Below, in pieces: positions 52,663 through 64,000 of a stretch of 64,000 bases of DNA. The position numbers and the translations under genes were made by a program. The notes under the pieces were generated by a model that saw only the letters and a program-made list of their open reading frames with translations, was not told where the DNA came from and made no database searches. How positions within the stretch are numbered: the stretch's first letter is position 1; every line of letters begins with the position of its first letter. Source of the DNA: Utricularia gibba (Eukaryota > Streptophyta > Magnoliopsida > Lamiales > Lentibulariaceae); NCBI GenBank assembly GCA_002189035.1, contig NEEC01000008.1, positions 2,604,001-2,668,000 of the forward strand, written 5' to 3'.

Positions 52663-54342
52663 CTAGGGAGCAAATCTGGACTTGATTTTCTCTACTTCCG
52701 GAGTTGCGATGTGGAACGCCTTTGCCAAGACAGTGCTGGGAACCGCAGACGCCGGCCCGAAGAGCGTGGTTGCGATGGACTGGGTGCCCGGGAGCTGGCT
52801 GTTGAAGGCGGCAATGACGGCGGCGTTAAATCTCCTGTTGTTTACTTGGAAGTGGACGAGGCCCTTAGGGAAGACGAATATCTCCCCCTTTCTAATGGTC
52901 TTCGAGATCAGGCGGTTGGCGGTGGTGATGAACCCGACGTCGAGTTCGCCTTCCAGGACGAACACGATCTCGGTGGCGCGTGGGTGTGTGTGAGGAGGGT
53001 TGAGGCCGCCTGGCGCGTAGTCGATGCGCGACAACGACACCCCGAGCGTGTTCAGCCCCGGTATCGACTGAACGTTCGCGGCGGTGACGAGGGAACCAAA
53101 GGAGTTGTTGGTTGCGCCGGGCAGCTTCAGCCGGTCGGAGAAGAAGTCTTCCGCCGTCGCATTCGCCTTGCATGGGAACCCGTTCACTTTCACCGCTGAA
53201 AAATCAAACCCCAGATAAAGTAGACGCAAATTTGATGTAATCCAATGGAGAACACAGATCGAAAGAGCCCAAAATTAGAGTGCTTTTATCCTCACGAATT
53301 CATGATTAAAATATTCGATTTAATCATTTTTATAAATAAAAAATAAAAAAATTCTAAATTTTGAATAATTATTGTTAGTTTTTGTAATATTTTTAGAATA
53401 AAAAGATTTAAATCCAAACCATGAACCAACACAAAAAATGGATTAAATCCGGTTTTAAACACTGGCCAAGAATCTATCTACCCGCCTCATCAATGACGTG
53501 TTCCACAACAACTATGAACCTACCAAACCTAATCCATCAATTCAACGTGCAATGGTATGGCACGTTACAATGAATGAATGAACATGTTCATTTTAAACTT
53601 TTTTAATATATACATATATATATATATATAATAATAAGTATTGATATTTTAGAAACATTAATATTAGAAACATGCAGAGGCTTAGTAAGATGGATACAAT
53701 TATGTAAAAAAAAAAAAGAAAGGAAATAATTTAGTAGTTCGAAAATTGGTGGGAATCAATGCGGGTGGTCCCTACAGCATGACTAAGTCTTGCCGTTGAC
53801 TTGAAAATTTAGAAGTTCACTAGCCCTTATTTTTTTTTCTAAATGTATTTTGTAGCAATTTCGGGAAAAAGAGAGACGAGTTAATGGCGCTGCTTGCTAA
53901 TCCTAGTTTGAATTGTAATTAACTAGAAATAATTAGGGCGTAGATTAGCATAGCCTACTACATATTGACAGTTGGCAAGTTGAGCGAATCGGCGCTGCAG
54001 TCCGATCGCTAAAAGAAAAGGAACCAGGAAGGCTAAAGACGAAGAAGATGCTTCAGTTAAGAACATAGACGCAGTTTCAAAAGGCAAGCACACGACCTAC
54101 TGCACAATCGGAGGCATTAATCCCTAGCGACTTTTTCGGAAACTTTTAGCAAATTGAAAAAAAAAATTCGCGAACCACAGAAATTGAAAGGCGCAAAAAT
54201 CAGAGAAGGAGAAGAGTGTGGTACTGGAGTTAAGATCGGCGACGCAGATATCTTGAAGCGCCTCCGGATCCGCCGAAGCTCCGCCGCAGAGAATCAGAAA
54301 AACCGCCGCAATCGCAACCGCTACAGAGATCGGCACCGCCAT
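52663..54342 (-). CDS. Germin-like protein (cupin)
   Basis: Two exons: 54342-54225 and 53195-52663, split by an intron of 1029 bases, giving 216 residues in phase. The start is ATG at 54342; the frame upstream reaches only a TTG. A signal peptide (VAVAIAAVFLILCGGASA) is followed by DPEALQDICVADLNS, and after the intron VKVNGFPC with the usual N-terminal cysteine pair. Germin box 1 is complete: HTHPRATEIVFVLEG holds His 108, His 110 and Glu 115. Box 2 (GEIFVFPKGLVHFQVN) gives His 154. These four bind Mn in germins. Germin-like proteins are secreted, hexameric, and act as superoxide dismutase or oxalate oxidase in the wall. Which activity this one has cannot be told. A TATA box is well placed. 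Confidence 0.93.
53606..53632. repeat. AT dinucleotide repeat in the germin-like gene intron
   Basis: A nearly pure TA run of about 13 units, broken by one CA, lies inside the intron. It is likely length-variable. Confidence 0.85.
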
Positions 54343-55618
54343 CGGAACAACTATTCCCAAGGATAACGGAGAGAGAGAGAAGAGAGAGAAGGGCAGGCAG
54401 CGAATGCGAGTCTGGAGCTGGGAGGTGAGCTCTGCTTTTATAAGGAGAAGACGAAATCCTTGAAATGATTAAATTAATTTCCTCTAATAATTTCATTATC
54501 ATTTTAAACGATCGAAATTTAAATGATATCATCATATACAACTGTTCAGCACTTTCGTGTTTACCAATAGTTGATAAATATTTTAAATATTATCTTTTTT
54601 TTTAATTTAATGTTTGTGGAGTCAATGCCCTAAACACGAAATAGGGCTCATAATTTACAGTGGTGCCCTCATCCCTAGACTCACTGAGTGGTCTACACGT
54701 GTGATTGGCTTGAAATAGATAAGGCTAAATAGGTACTTTCATATAAAACAGACTCCACACAACGTTATTATTGGTTCTTATGATCATTAGTTACATTTAT
54801 TCAAAACAACTTTTGAAAAGTGTATTATTTAATAAGATAGAAACTAAAGTTTTTTATTATTTTAAAAATAGCAAATATTTCTACATTTTAAATTAAAAGC
54901 TGTTATAAGTAGACTTTCATTGTCACATATTGGAAAGTGATATCAATTGGGGATGGATATATCCCATGATTAATTCTTAATATATAATTAAAATAATATT
55001 TTTTGTCTCTGTTGTTCAAATTTGACATATTGAATATATTTAGTTTCTAAAATTTGATGTATTGAGTTTCTTAATCTTTTTTACTTCAATTATTTTTTGT
55101 TTTAACTATTAAAAAAATATGATATATTTAATTCACTTTCATAATTTGGCAACTATTTTGACAGTAACCAAAATTTGATTTTATTGAATAGGTACAACAA
55201 AATTTGATTCAATTAATTCACAAAAAATAGCAATTTTTTTGTGGTTTTATTTAAGAAATAATAATAATAATAAAGAAGCTGTAAATGGGACTTCAACAAC
55301 ATCAATCGGAAGAAGAACGAAGCTACTACCCGCCAGAGAGAGATTAAGGTTTTAATAATTCAATTATCTAGAATATATTTTTCTATTATTTTAAAAAAAT
55401 TAAAAATAATTTTATTATAAAATACAATCGATTTTTAATTTGGAAAAACACGTTCTAAATTATTGATGGGCCCAGTTTTTATTGAATAATAATACCAAGC
55501 AATTTACACTCCTGTCTCAGTCCTACAACTTTTTTGTAACTCCTACGGACACGACATGAGAAAAAAGGTCTGTACTAACTAAGACAAGCACCAACCCCAT
55601 TAGCTTTAGCTTTAGCTT
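54343..55618. other. Intergenic region between germin-like and bZIP genes
   Basis: Promoter of the germin-like gene, then AT-rich spacer and the bZIP 3' UTR from about 55500. No other gene is seen. Confidence 0.5.
54436..54442 (-). promoter_or_regulatory. TATA-box candidate of the germin-like gene
   Basis: TATAAAA on the minus strand, about 94 bases upstream of the ATG at 54342, with a GA/CT-rich leader between (GA tract near 54368-54390). Confidence 0.65.
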
Positions 55619-56903
55619 TCACCATTGCAAGGAACGCACTCTGCGAAGAACTACTCTCGGTGGTGGCCGCTGCTCCGTCACTGGAATCAGGTTCTCCATC
55701 AGCTGCAGGGGGATCAATAATCAAATTCAGATCTTTAGTTTGATTCTAGAAAGAAGCACATGGTTGCTGCAGAGGCAGCTTGCCGAAGTCTAAAAATGGT
55801 GATAGTAGGAAGTTCAGCAGCTAACTTAAACTCGAAATCCATCATACTGTCGCAGATGATATGATATGGGAGCAGAGAATATGTGTTGGTGAGGCATATG
55901 TTCAGCTTCTCATACAAATTAGCCTCAATAGTAAAGTACAGGCAGTTTTCGACTAAAATGTGAAACATTCTCAGAGGGATACTTCCATGGCAGGCTGTTT
56001 CAAGCGTTGAAGACAATCTCTTAATGAAAAGGTGAGAGTTAAATAGGACAGCTGATTTCAGTTACGACAAATCTAGAACAGACATGCACTGTGTAAAGTC
56101 AGTAAGAGTAGACACAGGCACATTGAAGAGATCTATCTGCTCGAGGAAAACGGAGCATTGAAAGTACCTGCTTATATCGCTTCCTGCTCAGCTTAGCCTG
56201 TAAAAAGGACATTCTCCTTAGCATCTGGTTATTGTTTAGGAATCAATTGAATTCACTGGGATCTTTGGTGAGAAAAACAGTATAGATGCATACATCCACC
56301 CCCAGTAATTTAAAGGGGAAAATTGAACTTTTCGATGTCTACCTACCTCTTGTTCCAGAAGCTTCGCATTGTCTGCTTCTAGTTGAGCCACCAGTGCCTC
56401 CATTTCCATGGTGTAAGCCTTAAAGGGAGAAGAATAACCGAGTAAAATTTGAAAAAAGTTGGAGCTTTGAGAAAAAAAAAAAAGGAATGCAGAACCTGCT
56501 TTCGTTGCCTGGACCTTGCTGCTGACTCTCTATTCTTAATCATTCTTCTCTGCTTCTGCAACGTGAACTTTTCGAGTGGTGGTTCAGCCATTTGAGGGGG
56601 TCCCCGCGTCTTCCCTCTACCCTTCTGCATGGACGGTGCCACCGCGAGCTGAAAACCCGGAATCTCGCTACCCGGAGTAGGAATCGAGGAATCCATCACT
56701 CTGAAGTCATCCGGCGGCGGCGGCGAATCTCCGACGCCCCCCTTGTTGACCGCCCCTGCCTCAGCGAGGAAATCTTCCAAACTCATCGTCGATTTCCCGC
56801 TCCCCCACATCGCATTCATCTTGCTCCTGGTCTCATCCTGCATCCCGTCCCCGGGAGACTGCGACTCGTAGTACGCTCTCCGCAATATATCGTCAATGTT
56901 CAT
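55619..56903 (-). CDS. bZIP transcription factor, GBF4 / group A type
   Basis: Four exons: 56903-56496, 56418-56347, 56197-56168, 55702-55619 (TGA), total 197 residues. The start is the ATG at 56903 (MNIDDILRRAYY). The frame is open further upstream but has no ATG. An N-terminal conserved block MSLEDFLAEAGAV corresponds to the phosphorylatable C-domain of group A bZIPs. The basic region is QRRMIKNRESAARSRQRKQ (about residues 118-136), with the zipper starting AYTMEMEALVAQLEADN and continuing across exon 3. The C-terminus LMENLIPV plus a Pro/Arg stretch to RSLQW resembles the end of GBF4 and bZIP40. It should bind ACGT-core (G-box/ABRE) sites in the nucleus. An ABA role is inferred from the group only. 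The 10-codon third exon is unusually small but in phase. Confidence 0.92.
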
Positions 56904-57567
56904 AAAAACCAAACCTCCACCACAATCAGAACCAAAATTACATTCAAAATCCGATGACGAAAGACAGGCGGCAATCAAATCCAAAGCTTCGCCTTGTACG
57001 AAGCCATACCTCCCGGCGGCGAACTTCTGATACCCGATACTGTTTCAGTTAGGGTCCCGTGTGACATAATGGGGTCAATTGGAAATTTATCAAAAGTACC
57101 TCGGTTAAATTAAAAACGCTTTTTTTTCTCTATGGGCAATAGTGATAGATTCTAAAAAGTCCATGCTGCAAAGTTAATTAATATATGTTGTGAATTAGGT
57201 GAAAAGTGAAATTTCCATAAATTCAGGGCACCCATAAACTTTCAAAATCATGCAAAACACCCCCCCAAAATTGGCATATGTGCAACAGAAGTTTACATTT
57301 TTAACCAAGCAAACCCCTAATTTTTATTTTATTATAATTACTTCTAGAAAAAGGGAATAAAACAAATTGTACTTATAATTTTTGACATTTTATATTTAAA
57401 AATAGAGATAAATTTAGAAAAAAATCCATAAATCGGAAAAAAATTGACAACCTAAAGATAGAAAATCAACAGGCCATGTATAAATCTGCCCTCAAATATC
57501 ACCATTCAATCTACAAGTAACTGAGTAATTGTGCACATCACAAAAATCTTTGTCCAGATTTTAGGAT
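56904..57567. other. Intergenic region, bZIP promoter and WRKY 3' flank
   Basis: GC-rich bZIP leader to about 57010, then AT-rich spacer and the WRKY 3' UTR. A frame without ATG continues the bZIP reading frame upstream to about 57010. I treat it as leader. Confidence 0.5.
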
Positions 57568-59048
57568 TCAAGTACCCGGTTTGGATCCGGGATCCTTCTT
57601 CTCCTTGGAGCTCGCCCCATCAGGCGCAGAGCTTGTTTGACTCTCCTTGTTGATCAGGGAAGAAATGGCTGCCGCAACAGCAACTCTGAAGGCAGGGTTT
57701 GTAGTAAGGGAGTTCACATTGGCAACCATATTGAAATTGCATCTCTGCCCAAGAGCACTACCTTCTGATCCTTCCATGGCGCTGCTGTTGAACAAGCCCT
57801 GCTGTTTAGGCATGAAGGAGAACCCCATCGGAGGCACCGAGCTAGATGATCCCATGGAGTTGATTATGTTGGGATTGGGGAAGTTGAGCTGATTGAGGTA
57901 TGAAGACTGTAGGGTGTTGTAGGGGATTGGAAATGTGCTGCCGGAGTCAAGCTGCTTGAAGGAGGCTGCTGCCGCAGCGGAGGCGGTGGAGGCAATGGCC
58001 GTGGCGGTCACCGGAAGTGGGTGGTTGTGAGTTCCTTCGTAGGTCGTGATGAGTATGGACATGTCTTCTTGGCACCTTTGTACCTTTGTATTCAGCACAA
58101 GTCACATATTTAACCCTAACATGGTAACTGATGACCTTGTGGAGAAGAAGATCAGACCTATTCTTCATGTTTAACAATGTGAAAGATACCTGTTTTCTAG
58201 CAGGACAACCAGCAGCAACAGTGCATCTGTAGTAAGCTCGAGGACAAGGGTTTCCTTTGGCAATCTTTTGGCCATATTTTCTCCATTGACAGCCATCATT
58301 CATCTTTGAGGATTCACAGAGGTAGAAAACAAGTTACAGAAGCATAAAGGATGTTACTTTTTGATCAAATGATGGTAAATATACAGAAGAAACTCACTGT
58401 TGCAGATTCACATCTTGCTCTAACAGAAACCCTAGCTCTCCTGTTGGCTGATGTAGAAATATTGCTCATGATCCCAGATAACATGTTGTTCCTCTCAGCT
58501 TCTCCTTGGATCTGGCTTAGTCCTATGCTCATATCGCTCTTGTTCCTTTGCGTGGTTTCCTCGCCGTTATCGGCTCGAACCAACCCTAATAAGTCGGCCG
58601 TTTCCCGCCGCCACCGCCTTCGTTTCGAGTCTCTGATGACGCTTTGCCGCCACTGCTTTCACCGTGAGTCATGAGGGCCATACCCGATTCCTGCTCGTTG
58701 TTCTGATGAAACCCGGAGCATTTCGCACGCAGATCGGTATAGTCTTTTAACGACTTCTCGATTGCGGTTCGTAGGAACTGGTTCTCCTCCTTCATCTGCT
58801 TCATTTTCTTTTGCAGATTCCATAGCTGATGAACACGACACGATTAAAACCCATCAGCCGTCTCCATTCCCCCTGTCAAATGAAAAGCAAACGCATACCT
58901 CTTCCTCCTCCTTGAAGCTCTGGTCTGAACATTCTTGATCATTTTTGCTCGATCCTTCCAGCTGATCGTCTCCGTTTTGACCCGATTCGATCCGCTTATC
59001 GGGTGGCTCTTGCGCAGGAACGAGCTTGAGGGAGAGATCAATCTCCAT
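57568..59048 (-). CDS. WRKY transcription factor, group IIb
   Basis: Four exons: 59048-58899, 58825-58398, 58303-58190, 58083-57568. About 402 residues if one base is added in exon 2, whose length (428) is one short of phase. The N-terminus has the LxLxL-like [10 protein letters not shown]. Exon 2 encodes a coiled coil ([19 protein letters not shown]), typical of IIb dimerisation. The DNA-binding domain has [20 protein letters not shown], then [20 protein letters not shown] and [10 protein letters not shown], with the zinc ligands C-x5-C-x23-H-x-H. The intron after the RKQ codons is the usual site in groups IIa/IIb. The C-terminus ends with an Ala-rich helix [14 protein letters not shown]. 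Such factors bind W-boxes in defence and growth genes. It is closest in my memory to WRKY9/61/72. Which one is not resolved. Confidence 0.92.
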
Positions 59049-61334
59049 TCGCTGCTCTCCTCCAGCTCCCTGTTGACAAAACCTCTTAGTTCAATGAAGC
59101 TTTGAACCACAGAAGTCAAATTTCCTCCTCTCAAGTTAAACAAGTCATTAATATAAAATGGCAAGGTGTGGAATTTGAGATGGAATTAATTAATTAAGAG
59201 AGCAGTGGAATTCTGACTTTAATTAAGTATTGGATTAGGTCCTTAATTGTTTGCTTGTGTGTCTACTTAGCTAAGATTGGGCATAACAACAATCAATGCC
59301 TTTCTCACTTGCCCAACTCCTCATTCATTTTCTTGGAATGTCTTAGTTTTATGGTTAACATCTTCAAATACCTCAACTTGTACTTAAAAATATTGACCCC
59401 CATGAGTTACCAAGGGGCTTGTCCACCTCCAACAAAGGAGTCAATGAAAATATTTAACATCCAAAAGTCAGCTAATCTCAATATTTTTATAAAGATAGTT
59501 CGGTTTATGACGTATTTGATTTTTTTATATTCCAATAAACATGCTGGTACATGATTCATTGAATTTTTTTATAAATATATATTGAAAATATTATTAGAGG
59601 ATATTAGATAGTATGGTATAAAAAATTTATAATCAAAGTTATACATTTATCACTTTTTAATTAATTAATATGTGTACACCAGTATTTTATAGCTATATCA
59701 CTTATATACTCATTTTTTGAATATGCGACTCATATATATAAATAAAAGGGAAGGGGGAGGAGAAGAGAAACTAATTATATCTATGTCACTCACATATTCA
59801 TATTTTTATTTTTGGATATCAAACGTTATATGTAATTGAATATATACATATCCAATTATACCATACTTAAACATACTAATATCTTAATATCAAACATCTC
59901 TTACGCATATAATAGATGTGTTCAGAATGAAGGGAAACAAAAATTACTTGAAATTTGATAAATGTGGTTGGAGGGGTTTTACAAATGACATGTATATTGA
60001 AAAAATACGTTTACTAAGCATATGTGATATATTTTGATGCGGAAATAAATAGTATGACATAGTTGGTAGTTAGCCTCTCAACTAGGACAACTTCTCTATG
60101 TTCAGTACCTTTGGTGATAAGGTGATTACTACGAGCACATTCAGTTATACCATAAAATGGAAAGTCAATTGGAACCAGATGATGGTACCCTCTTCCAAAT
60201 AATAAAAAAATAATAGTCGTAGGTGACATTGACATGCCATGAGATAATGGAGTAGAGCTTGGAGATTGAATTAAAGAAGGAGTAGAGACCGCGGGCGTTG
60301 CCCTTAGGCAAGGGGAAGTTCATGATTATGTAACACCTATCAGAAGTAGGGCAACAACTCTACTTCTCATATTCAATACTCAACCCCACGCTCCATGAAA
60401 CTATGCGCCTGTATGTAGGTCCATTTTCTCTCTGAGCGAGACGACGTGATGGGTTATGGATTTTAGACTAAACAAAGCATTGATAACAGTAGTATTCTAT
60501 GGAACTGCACGCAGACTTCTGGTCTACCTTGCCTATTGGGGAAGATGGCTATGTCCTTAGGGTAGTTATGCATAGATTTGGTGTCAGTTGCAGGGGAAGG
60601 ACATGGTTGTTCTTTATGTTTTGGGACTAAAAAGATTGTGGAAAGAGAAATGACTTTTGGTGTTTTGTTACTCTCATGTTTCTTGAGAACCAACCTGGTT
60701 TTTTCAAGGAAATTTGGCTTATTAAACAAGAGTGTATGGACCTCATCCCTGCTTCATGGATCACCTACCCTTTTGACATTGTGTGGAAGTATGATGTGAT
60801 TTGGGACTAGAAGATAAGTAGTTGATTCGCAATTGGAGGAGATAATGGTGACAGGACAGATGCCATGGCAGCTCTGGATAGCGGTTGCATTTGGTATGAG
60901 TAGCACAGACAGAGGGAATCAAAATCATCATACTTTCTATAAGCAGGAGGAAAAAGCCATCATCCTCCGCAGGAAAAGAAAAACAACAAAAGGTCCAAAA
61001 GAGTGGAAAACATGAATCAGCGAATTGGAGCAAGTGTAATGGCATATACTAGACATCCACCATCATCTCCCCTCATGGATGCCACAAAAAAGTAACCTTT
61101 CAAGACTTCAGGAATAGCTTGGGAAAAAGCTTGTCAACATCTGTCTTAGAAATGGACCGGTTAACTGCTCATTCCACTTCAAGGAAGCATGAAATATGTG
61201 GACAAAACTTAGTCCTCGCCCAATTGGCTGCCAATATTTCATTAACCAATTTCAACGAGACCGAAAAAAAAAAAAAAGAAACGGCGCCCCGCATCGAAAA
61301 GAAAAAAAAAAACAGGAGTCGAAGTTGCAGAAGA
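59049..61334. other. Intergenic region
   Basis: WRKY promoter and AT-rich spacer (59160-60060), then a mixed block 60060-61080 with short frames on both strands and no recognisable motif, possibly the remains of an old element. The A-rich end (61260-61320) is probably 3' UTR of the vasculin-like gene. Confidence 0.45.
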
Positions 61335-64000
61335 TCACGACTCAGGATTAGCATCAGAGGAGCCAGAAGACATCCCATTTCCTTTGTGTGAATCATATGG
61401 CATCAAGAATCCCAACTGCACTCCTTGCAAAATTCTAGGAGATGGATTTGATTCTATATACTGCAAACATTCGATGGACATATAGACATATCAACACGTT
61501 GAAAATGCGGTTGAATTGCATGTACACACAGGATGGAAATAATTAGTCAATCGTACCTTGGTCAAATTCATCCGGAAAGAACTGATTTCTTCTTCAGTGA
61601 GCCCGCCCTCTTCATCATTTTCCTCCCATCCTAAAGACCGAAGGAATGCAGCTTCTTCCTCATCCTTGATAACAGGATCAGAGCAGGGGTGCTCACCATT
61701 TATAAGAACCTTCTGATCATTACATGTACCACAGTTATAGGTTAATGCATGTTTTCCGTTCGGTACCGTGCCCACATGTTGCCTTTCTGCGGCATCTGTA
61801 TGAGTAGCAGGTGACACATTCATTTCAGAATGCTTATCAGAAAATGACGGTGAATTAGCATTGTTGCTGTTGTCCATCACAAATGAGGTCTTCGAAACAT
61901 CTGAATCAGAAGTGGGAGAAGAGTTTGCCATTGATTTCTTCCTCACTAGATTAAAGAACTCATTTCGACTCTGAGCTTGAAAGCTTGCTCTCTTATCCAG
62001 CGCTGCTGCCACAGGCCTACGATCACCACTCGTTATCTGACTCCTGGCAGCTGCAGAAAGGGGAGGAGAAAATGCAGAACTGCCCACATTGTTACTGCTC
62101 GTTGTGCTCAAGTTATCTTTTATACCATGGGTGACGCCATTCTTTTCTCTTGCAGGTTTCAGAACATGGAAATTCCCTGAATTGGAAGACTTTGAAGCAT
62201 CACCATTTCCAGGCACACTTCGAGGAGAGTTGTTGGCTGGTGCTGAAGATATGGCAGAAGGCAGCACCTGGCCCAATTTACTTTTTTGTTTATCTGACAG
62301 GCTCAAAGACTGAGAATGCCGACACCAAGAATTCAGAAACCTTGTTATGTTTAGTAGGAATTCATGGAGAATTTAAATCGTGAAAACAAATGCTAATCAG
62401 GACTCCAAAAACCATTTACTTCAAAAATAACAACAAAGTTACAAAAAAAAAATTCCATCTAAAAGGTGGGAAAAACAACAAGAGGGACACATGCATGTAT
62501 TGTGGGAAACATGATACGCAAGACTGTGGATTCAAGCTGAAATGTCATTTTCATTTTCCAAGAAACGTCATTTAAATAACCCGAATAAAAAGATGATACA
62601 AGCTTTCTTTATTGTACAAAAATATAAGCACTTGAAGATTCCCCAAGGAATACATTAGCACTTGTTGTCAGGCATTTCATTTACTGTAAACAACCAAAAT
62701 TTTGAGCTACAAATTAAGTGACGCTCATTTCTATCTGAGTCAACTCTAAAAGTAAATTGATCAGACAAACACGAAACATCTAACATGCTGGAAAATACAC
62801 AGAAAAATAAACTTGGAAAAAAGTGTTATTACCAAAGATTTCGGCATGGATGGTGTCACTGGAATTAATTGCCTAGATTGTTTCATCACCAATTCTTCGC
62901 GCCTCTGAGACCCAGAAGTCAACTGCATAACAAAAATGTGACTTCAAGGTTTACTTGGTCATCTTTAATTGAAAAAACACTTATGCCCTGTATATCCACA
63001 GAAAAATTGTATGTGCACACATTACATCCCATATCTCAGATGGACATGGAACAATGGCCAGTCTTCTAGTTCAAGATTCTGTTTAAAAATATGAGACCAA
63101 TCTTGATAACAGAAAGGTTTAATCCTGTAAATATCAGGAGCCATTCTAGAAAGTGACACATGCATCAATCTTCCATATTTCACATTACAACGAATGAACT
63201 AACAAAGTGCTTAAATAAATTTGGACGATAGAAGCTACCTGGAGTGCAGTTTGAGCTCGTACAGGGGCATGAGTCAAAGCTTCTGCCATGTTAAAACTTG
63301 CATTTGCACCCAAGATTACAGAATTTGAACCTGCTGAAGCCATCTGTGATGCTGAAGAAAAGACAGAACCATGACTTGCAACGTGTATAGGAACCTCTGC
63401 TAAAGCTGAGGTGCATTTCTCCCCCATTGATGTTGAGGGACTGATGTGTAAGTTCAGAATGGCAGTAGTCAGACCAGGAGATGGAACTCTTCCAACATCA
63501 GGAAGGGCCGCTCTTTCATTGGTCCCCAAAGATGGAAAATCCCTCTCAAAACTTGTCTTACTTGCTCTGCTGTGCAAACTGACCTTGGAAAGCAAATTCC
63601 CCTCGGTATTCTTTCCACCAACACTGAGATCAGTAAATACTTTTCTGGGCTGTGCATCTTCATGTTTTCCAGGTATCATAGACTGCGCATGCCTTAATCC
63701 ATCCTTCTCGAATCTACTAAATAGTGAGCTGCCTTCTGGTTCCAATAAGTCCCAATGCTCACAGCCCTCTGAAAATAATTTACCTTGCTCACGAGAACCA
63801 AATGAATCCTTTCCCCACTCCCTATCGCGCTGATTCCTACCAGATCTAAATTTACCAGCACTAATCCCATTAGAACCCCACTTAACGTACGCAGAAGATG
63901 TCTTTTCATATCCAGAAGACCGTCCATGGTTATGCCCATTACTAACTGCAGTGGACTTGTTCTTTGAGACCCTAGATGCAGCGAGACCATCTACAACACC
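61335..64000 (-). CDS. Vasculin-like (GPBP1-type) nuclear protein, 3' part
   Basis: Partial: the 5' end lies right of the window. Exons seen: 64000-63239 (open at the window edge, phase 0), 62922-62833, 62309-61557, 61460-61335 (TGA), all multiples of three. The protein is low-complexity and Ser/Asn-rich. Segments include GHNHGRSSGYEKTSSAYVKW, RNQRDREWGKDSFG, FERDFPSLGTNERAALPDVG, LVMKQSRQLIPVTPSMPKSL and NEFFNLVRKKSMANSS. The most diagnostic block is EEEAAFLRSLGWEENDEEGG followed by LTEEEISSF, which resembles the C-terminal motif of vasculin/GPBP1 (LLKEMGW...LTEDE). The FPSLG motif is also vasculin-like. The animal proteins are GC-rich promoter-binding regulators; the plant role is not established to my knowledge. 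Family assignment rests on short motifs, so I hold it moderately. Confidence 0.72.

Noticed and set aside
60463-60799. Short frames on both strands in the WRKY-vasculin spacer.
   Set aside because: They have no motif, no repeat structure that I could verify and no splice context.

Overview
This is a gene-dense stretch of a flowering-plant nuclear genome. The evidence is GT-AG introns in the positions typical of plant families, families found only in plants (WRKY, RUS/DUF647, phytepsin-type aspartic protease with a saposin insert, germin-like protein, group D TDY MAP kinase) and long AT-rich spacers. No bacterial, viral or organellar gene set is seen. I cannot name the species from sequence alone.

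Layout, left to right: the 3' half of a plastid SppA-type protease (+); an intronless mTERF protein (-); a group D MAP kinase of the MPK8/9/15 type (-); a GH1 beta-glucosidase of the BGLU44 type (-); an LPR1/LPR2-type multicopper oxidase (-); a PSI-containing aspartic protease (+); an intronless VIT-like iron transporter (+); RUS6 (+); a tandem pair of intronless membrane-anchored methyltransferase-like proteins (+,+); a tandem pair of LRR-VIII (HPCA1-like) receptor kinases (-,-); the tiny three-exon APC13/BONSAI gene (-); a small basic plant protein (+); a germin-like protein (-); a short GBF4-type bZIP (-); a group IIb WRKY (-); and the 3' part of a vasculin-like nuclear protein (-) that runs off the right edge. 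There is no operon logic. Possible functional links are loose: iron and phosphate (LPR oxidase, VIT-like transporter) and H2O2 or stress signalling (MAP kinase, HPCA1-like kinases, germin-like protein, WRKY).

Exon models were built by hand from family alignments recalled from memory, splice-site motifs and codon-phase bookkeeping. In four genes (MAP kinase, RUS6 twice, WRKY, LRR kinase copy 2) the phase arithmetic is off by exactly one base, and in a fifth (LRR kinase copy 1) the C-terminal tail is off by one. Nearly always this falls at a short G/C or A/T homopolymer. This pattern looks more like homopolymer-length error in the assembly than independent gene decay. LRR kinase copy 2 also has a substitution-type stop codon. 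The second methyltransferase copy has lost the ATG used by its twin. No new defence or mobile system is visible; the best leads are the frame breaks, the two tandem pairs and a conserved small protein of unknown role.
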